Source of the DNA: Pseudobutyrivibrio sp.
Lineage (GTDB): Bacteria > Bacillota_A > Clostridia > Lachnospirales > Lachnospiraceae
Assembly: GCA_024691465.1 (NCBI GenBank)
Contig: JAILNO010000019.1
Coordinates: forward strand, 1 to 18,066
DNA length: 18,066 nucleotides
Direction of reading: 5' to 3'
The translations under genes were made by a program, and so were the position numbers. Numbering within the stretch: position 1 is the first letter of the stretch; each line of letters opens with the position of its first letter. The notes under the pieces are model-generated. The model saw only the letters and a list, made by a program, of their open reading frames with translations, did no database searches and was not told the origin of the DNA. Below, piece after piece: positions 14,259 through 18,066 of this stretch.

Positions 14259-14690
14259 TTATATGCCATACGCTAATTTAGTTACTGGCTTCTCTATAAC
14301 AAGACTTGTAATAAGGCCCACTACATGAAGAATAGGATAGGTAGAAAACCATGCCCCAATCAGGCTATTTCCGACTCCCACATTAATAATGGCCATACAG
14401 AAGCTTACTATGGTCACGTATATTGCATTTACAATAAAGTTCCTTGCCAGCATCTCTGGGAAAGTACCTGGTCTCTGCTTGCAAACACTCTCCGCAAACC
14501 AGCCACCAATTAATCCCATAGGAAGAATAATTGCTGCCACCGTATTGATGGTGAATGCACAACAACATCCCTTCACCCAACCAGCTAAGGTATCTCCACC
14601 TGCCAGGATGGTTGCTGTAGTATTAATAGACAGCGCCATACATACATTGATGATTACATTCCATCTAAAAAAGCGAATTTTATCATCCAT
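14259..14690 (-). CDS. Four-helix membrane protein coupled to the MFS transporter gene
   Basis: The 143-residue protein has four hydrophobic segments (about 9-30, 41-65, 84-105 and 110-132) arranged as two two-helix units. Each unit starts with a basic/aromatic stretch (RFFRWNVIINVCMAL and LARNFIVNAIYVTIV) and has Trp near the middle (GWVKG and GAWFS). The pattern resembles two DUF2798-like modules fused in one chain. The start codon lies 2 bp after the stop of the MFS gene, and its ribosome binding site (GAAAGGAAAG) is inside the MFS coding end, so translation is very likely coupled. That tight link suggests the two proteins work together, for example as an accessory subunit, though this is inference. 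A related protein lies at 12660-13133, on the other side of the flavoprotein gene. Confidence 0.82.
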   Translation of the reverse strand: MDDKIRFFRWNVIINVCMALSINTTATILAGGDTLAGWVKGCCCAFTINTVAAIILPMGLIGGWFAESVCKQRPGTFPEMLARNFIVNAIYVTIVSFCMAIINVGVGNSLIGAWFSTYPILHVVGLITSLVIEKPVTKLAYGI

Positions 14691-14692
14691 TT

Positions 14693-15907
14693 TTACTTTC
14701 CTTTCGCAGGTCGTTTAATTAATAAAGTACAGATTGTTGCAACTGCAATTGCTCCAATCATAATCATGAATATGCTAAGGTAGGTACCCTGCATATCATA
14801 AATAGTTCCTGCCAAAGTTCCTCCGAAGGAAGCTATTAGCAAGTTAAGATTAATTATTGAGAAATTAATCGGATAATTCTTAACACCATAGAAGTCCATT
14901 ATGTAAGCTGAATTAGTAGGTGTAACTCCTCCGTATGAAAGACCGAAGAATATGAATCCAATAACTACTAGTGGAAGACTCTTTGCATTAAGTCCAGCGA
15001 TGTTGATAAGTACTGAAACAACAAAAAGTCCGCAGTTTAAAAGCATAGTCTTCTTCTGTCCAAGCTTGTCATACAAGCCACCGAAGATAACTCGACCGAT
15101 TCCATTAAATACTGAAATCAAGCCTACGATAGTAGCAATAGATCCTGCTGAAAGCGCTGGAGCACTCTCAGTTACAATTCCACTGGCCTGCGCAATAAGT
15201 GCAAGTGCTGCTGCACTGAGCAATATCGCATATACGAAGTAAAGCCAGAAACTTGTCTCTTTCACCATCTCTGGTGTAGTAAAGTCTTCAGATGTTTTGC
15301 TAGAAGACTTCTCTTCCTTAACTGCAAATGCGCTTAATTCATCCTCAGATGGCTTTCTAACAATGAAAGCGCCCACGAGGATTACCGCAAATACGATAAT
15401 TCCTAAAGCTTTAAACTCCGTTCTCCAATCATATGAAGATAAAAGAGCTGCGTATACTTTTCCGATAATAAAAGCACCAATTCCAAATCCCATTAAAAGA
15501 ATTCCTGAAATAAGTCCCTTCTTATCTGGAAACCATTTGGTTACGCTTCCCATAACGGTGTTATAGGAAAAGCCTGCCCCAAGTCCTGCAAACACTCCGA
15601 ATCCCAGATAAAGCATTGAGATGGACTGGATTGTGCTCACAAGCTCGAAACCAAGTAGGAATAATACAGCAGATGCAATAAAGATATATCTTTCCTTTAT
15701 CTTGCCTGCCACAAGACCTGCAATAAGTCCTCCTATACAGAAAAAGCTCATTGCAAGTGTGAAGGTGAGAGATAAAGCGCCCTTACTCCATGAAGCGAAT
15801 TCAGCGGCAATTGGGCTAGAAAGAACACTCCATGCGTAGATTAATCCTGCAAATAAAAGTACGATTACTCCCGCAATGGCGTATATCCATCTATTTGTCT
15901 TATTCAT
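14693..15907 (-). CDS. OFA-type major facilitator superfamily transporter
   Basis: The 404-residue protein has 12 predicted membrane helices with a central charged loop at about 184-215. It belongs to the oxalate/formate antiporter (OFA) group by its opening RWIYAIAG followed by AGLIYAWSVLSSPI (20-33), the KWFPDKKGLISG motif at 124-135 and YGGVTPTNSAYIMDFYG in the second half. OFA members exchange or carry small carboxylates such as oxalate, formate, lactate or pyruvate. GGAGAG precedes the ATG. It lies 23 bp after the buk-like gene and 2 bp before a membrane-protein gene. In this operon the likely cargo is the organic acid made by the Buk-like kinase, or the 2-oxo/hydroxy acid that feeds the pathway. 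The exact substrate cannot be read from sequence. Confidence 0.9.
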   Translation of the reverse strand: MNKTNRWIYAIAGVIVLLFAGLIYAWSVLSSPIAAEFASWSKGALSLTFTLAMSFFCIGGLIAGLVAGKIKERYIFIASAVLFLLGFELVSTIQSISMLYLGFGVFAGLGAGFSYNTVMGSVTKWFPDKKGLISGILLMGFGIGAFIIGKVYAALLSSYDWRTEFKALGIIVFAVILVGAFIVRKPSEDELSAFAVKEEKSSSKTSEDFTTPEMVKETSFWLYFVYAILLSAAALALIAQASGIVTESAPALSAGSIATIVGLISVFNGIGRVIFGGLYDKLGQKKTMLLNCGLFVVSVLINIAGLNAKSLPLVVIGFIFFGLSYGGVTPTNSAYIMDFYGVKNYPINFSIINLNLLIASFGGTLAGTIYDMQGTYLSIFMIMIGAIAVATICTLLIKRPAKGK

Positions 15908-15930
15908 TTGTTCTCTCCAAATTTCTTTCT

Positions 15931-16998
15931 TTATTCGTAGATTCTTGCCTTTTCCTGACCTCTCATAACTCGAAGTACACCCTCAGCGAGAGCCTTCATC
16001 TCATTCTCACCTGGAATGATTTCGATAGGTCCAACGAAGCCTACATGCTTCTTGATTGAATCTACAAATATATCTGAGTAAGCAAGACCGCCTGTAAGTA
16101 CGATGTAATCTACCTTACCGTCTACCGATGGAGCGATACGAGCAATTGTCTTAGCTGTATTAAGAGCCATAGCCTCGAATAGAAGTGTAGCCTCCTCATT
16201 GCCATCTACTACCATCTGCTCTACCTCGCGCATGTCTGCTGTACCAAGATAAGAAATAATTCCGCCCTTACGCTGAAGCTGCTTCATCATTTCTTCCTTT
16301 GTGTACTCGCCGCTGTAGCACATATCTACCAGCGCATAAGTAGGAAGTCCGCCTGCTCTCTCTGGTGCAAATGTACCAATCTCATCATTGAAGAAATCAA
16401 TAATCTGACCATTAGAGTGAAGGTTTACTGTAATACCGCCACCTAAATGTGCAACGATAATATTAACCTTGTTGTAATCAATACCCTTGTCTGCACAGAG
16501 CTTAAGAGCTGCTGCACGAGTATTTAAGTTATGTCCCTTAGCTGGAACTCTAACACCCTTAAGACCTGTGATCTTATTAACCTCAGTCATCTCATCTACT
16601 GTAATTGCATCGTAGATATATGCCTTAACACCGATTTCCTTAGCAAGGCTATATGCGATACCAGCACCTAAGTTAGAAGCGTGCTGATCTACAGGATGAT
16701 ATCTAAGTGTCTCTACCATCTTCTCATTTACTTCGTAAGCACCTGTCTTAACTGGAGGAAGTGCACCGCCACGACCTACTACAGCACCGAGAGAATCAAG
16801 CTTATCACCATGCTTAGAAAGGCATGCCATGATTAACTCTTTTCTCATGTCCAGCTGATCGTAGATAGTTGGATAATTCTTCAAGTCCTCAAGTGTATGT
16901 GCAATACTCTCAACCCACTGCTGCTCCTCACCCTGATAAACAGCAATCTTAGTTGAAGTAGAACCTGGGTTAATGACTAGAATTTTTTCGTTTGCCAT
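15931..16998 (-). CDS. buk: Butyrate kinase-family acyl kinase (divergent)
   Basis: The 355-residue protein has the normal butyrate kinase length and ASKHA-fold motifs: INPGSTSTKIAV (9-20), VVGRGGALPPVKTGAYEVNE (73-92), HASNLGAG (106-113), VAHLGGGITVNLHSNGQIID (182-201), APERAGGLPT (211-220), YLGTADMREVE (250-260), LTGGLAYSD (301-309) and PGENEMKALAEGVLRV (329-344). It converts acyl-phosphate and ADP to the free acid and ATP in the cytoplasm. It differs from common Buk in GHNLNTRAA (155-163), where HALNQK is usual, and in NDEIGTFAPER (204-214), which is about two residues shorter than the usual segment. TAAGGAG precedes the ATG, 10 bp after the ptb-like gene. The differences lie in parts near the substrate, so it may act on an acid other than butyrate, such as a branched or aromatic one. 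Confidence 0.9.
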   Translation of the reverse strand: MANEKILVINPGSTSTKIAVYQGEEQQWVESIAHTLEDLKNYPTIYDQLDMRKELIMACLSKHGDKLDSLGAVVGRGGALPPVKTGAYEVNEKMVETLRYHPVDQHASNLGAGIAYSLAKEIGVKAYIYDAITVDEMTEVNKITGLKGVRVPAKGHNLNTRAAALKLCADKGIDYNKVNIIVAHLGGGITVNLHSNGQIIDFFNDEIGTFAPERAGGLPTYALVDMCYSGEYTKEEMMKQLQRKGGIISYLGTADMREVEQMVVDGNEEATLLFEAMALNTAKTIARIAPSVDGKVDYIVLTGGLAYSDIFVDSIKKHVGFVGPIEIIPGENEMKALAEGVLRVMRGQEKARIYE

Positions 16999-17008
16999 GT
17001 TTTTCTCC

Positions 17009-17920
17009 TTATTTAACAGCTGCTGCAGAAACTACGATTGAAAGATACTTCTCCTCAGCTGTAGAACCTCTTGAAACCATAACGATTGGGCACTTAGCGC
17101 CTACAATAAATCCGGCCATCTTAGCACCGCAGCTAATTGCGTACATTTTGCCCATGATGTTACCAGCATGGATATTAGGAGCAACCAGTACGTCTGGGTC
17201 ACCAGCGATTCTTGACTTAAGTCCCTTGAAATCAGCCAGATCTTTTCTCATAACACAGTCGTACTGGATAGGTCCCTCTACGATACAGTTAGTGATCTCG
17301 CCTCTCTCATTCATTGCCTGGAGCTCTGCTGCATCAACAGACTCTGGCATCTTAGGATTAACCTTCTCTACACAAGCGAGTACACCTACCTTAGGGCAGT
17401 CATAACCCATGGCAACCAGTGTATCTACTGTGTTCTGGATAATCTCCTTCTTCTGCTGAAGGTCTGGGTATGTAACCATTCCACCATCAACAGGAAGAAT
17501 CATCTTGTGATATGTAGGAACTTCGAAGATTGTAAAGTGAGACATAAGTCTTCCCTGTCCAAGTCCGTATTCCTTATTAACTACTTCCTTAAGGATAATC
17601 TTGGTATCAACCTTACCCTTCATAAGGAAGTCAGCCTTACCTTCGCTAACAAGCTTAACTGCCTTCTCACAGGCCTGCTGTAAGTCATCCTCAGGAACAT
17701 CGATAATCTGCTCCTCTGGAATCTCCTCCTTAAGCTCTGCAAGAATTCCTGTGATGATCTTCTTATCGCCCACAAGAATTGGCTCAACTATGCCCTCACG
17801 TCTAGCGTGTACAACTGCCTCAAGTGTGTGATCATCGTTAGCACATGCTACTGCCATGATCTTTCTTGAAGGGTTACCTTTTACCTTAGCGATGAGCTCT
17901 TCAAAATTATGAAATACCAT
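17009..17920 (-). CDS. ptb: Phosphate acetyl/butyryltransferase-family enzyme (Ptb-like)
   Basis: The 303-residue protein matches the length and layout of phosphate butyryltransferase (PTA_PTB family), which turns acyl-CoA and phosphate into acyl-phosphate and CoA. Visible marks are FLMKGKVDTKIILKEVVNKE at 98-117, GLGQGRLMSHFTIFEVPTYHK at 119-139 (in pieces), PDLQQKKEIIQNTV at 152-165, VEGPIQYDC at 214-222, PNIHAGNIMGKM at 248-259 and the C-terminal GAKCPIVMVSRGST. The segment PVDGGMVTYP (143-152) replaces the usual TDAAMNIAP-like stretch, so it is not a textbook Ptb. GAGAGG precedes the ATG. It lies 20 bp after an oxidoreductase gene and 10 bp before the kinase, so the two form the usual Ptb-Buk substrate-level phosphorylation pair. 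Pta-like acetyl activity is less likely given the pairing. Confidence 0.88.
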   Translation of the reverse strand: MVFHNFEELIAKVKGNPSRKIMAVACANDDHTLEAVVHARREGIVEPILVGDKKIITGILAELKEEIPEEQIIDVPEDDLQQACEKAVKLVSEGKADFLMKGKVDTKIILKEVVNKEYGLGQGRLMSHFTIFEVPTYHKMILPVDGGMVTYPDLQQKKEIIQNTVDTLVAMGYDCPKVGVLACVEKVNPKMPESVDAAELQAMNERGEITNCIVEGPIQYDCVMRKDLADFKGLKSRIAGDPDVLVAPNIHAGNIMGKMYAISCGAKMAGFIVGAKCPIVMVSRGSTAEEKYLSIVVSAAAVK

Positions 17921-17940
17921 TATGCAATCCTCTCTATTAC

Positions 17941-18066
17941 TTAGTTTTTACCGTTCTTTACCTTGAACTCGCGACCAATCTCAAGGCCCTTATCAAATGC
18001 AGCCTTGTTGAGAGGTAAAAGCTTTGGCTTGCTTGAAAGCTTATGCTCAACGGTTCCCCATACGAT
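17941..18066 (-). CDS. C-terminal end of a 2-oxoacid oxidoreductase gamma/IorB-type subunit (cut by right edge)
   Basis: A frame open to the window edge gives 41 residues, starting IVWGTVEHKLSSKPKLLP and ending LEIGREFKVKNGKN, with stop at 17943-17941. The pattern of a short helix, then LNKAAFDKGLEIG, matches the C-terminus of the gamma subunit of 2-oxoacid:ferredoxin oxidoreductases and of the indolepyruvate oxidoreductase beta subunit (IorB), which usually end with a conserved Asn and an Ala-Phe-x-x-Gly helix. Such enzymes decarboxylate a 2-oxoacid to acyl-CoA and reduce ferredoxin. The spacing of 20 bp to the ptb-like gene and the Ptb-Buk context agree with this. With only 41 residues the call is tentative, and the choice between the branched-chain, aromatic and pyruvate types is open. 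Confidence 0.5.
   Translation of the reverse strand: MVWGTVEHKLSSKPKLLPLNKAAFDKGLEIGREFKVKNGKN

Overview
This window looks like chromosomal DNA from a low-to-mid GC Gram-positive anaerobe, most likely a member of the Clostridia close to Lachnospiraceae. The reasons are purine-rich AGGAGG-type ribosome binding sites before nearly every gene, a Firmicutes-style fructose PTS operon with a DeoR-type regulator, a Ptb/Buk-type acyl-phosphate pair beside the tail of a 2-oxoacid oxidoreductase, an OFA-family transporter, and PAS/GGDEF/EAL signalling proteins. No rRNA, tRNA, insertion sequence, phage gene or CRISPR array was seen. Genus assignment is not possible by eye.

Layout, left to right. (1) 1-771, minus: the N-terminal half of a chemoreceptor-like protein with about six membrane helices, cut by the left edge. 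(2) 963-3553, plus: a three-gene cluster of a DUF4422 glycosyltransferase-like protein, a YbaK-type aminoacyl-tRNA deacylase and a membrane acyltransferase 3. It ends at a bidirectional terminator at about 3570-3593. (3) 9268-3604, minus: a complete fructose PTS operon in the order fruR, fruK, fruA (EIIABC), ptsH, ptsI. It has a recognisable promoter and a striking operator region of four 10-bp direct repeats just upstream. (4) 12540-9490, minus: a large protein with degenerate GGDEF, EAL, PAS-like segments and an intact GGDEF, with its own terminator. (5) 18066-12660, minus: seven closely spaced genes. They are the tail of a probable 2-oxoacid oxidoreductase gamma/IorB-type subunit, a Ptb-like phosphotransacylase, a Buk-like kinase, an OFA-type MFS transporter, a four-helix membrane protein, a flavodoxin-fold FMN protein with a Cys-rich tail, and a second four-helix membrane protein. 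A UUCG-capped terminator closes the set.

How the genes work together. The fru operon imports fructose as fructose-1-phosphate and converts it to fructose-1,6-bisphosphate. Because it carries the general PTS proteins HPr and EI, it looks like a self-contained phosphorelay. The right-hand operon reads as a route from a 2-oxoacid to acyl-CoA, then acyl-phosphate, then free acid plus ATP, with its own transporter. Ptb and Buk both depart from the usual family motifs around the substrate region, and the operon also holds a flavoprotein flanked by two related membrane proteins of unknown function. That combination is the best candidate here for an undescribed system. Its substrate cannot be read from the sequence.
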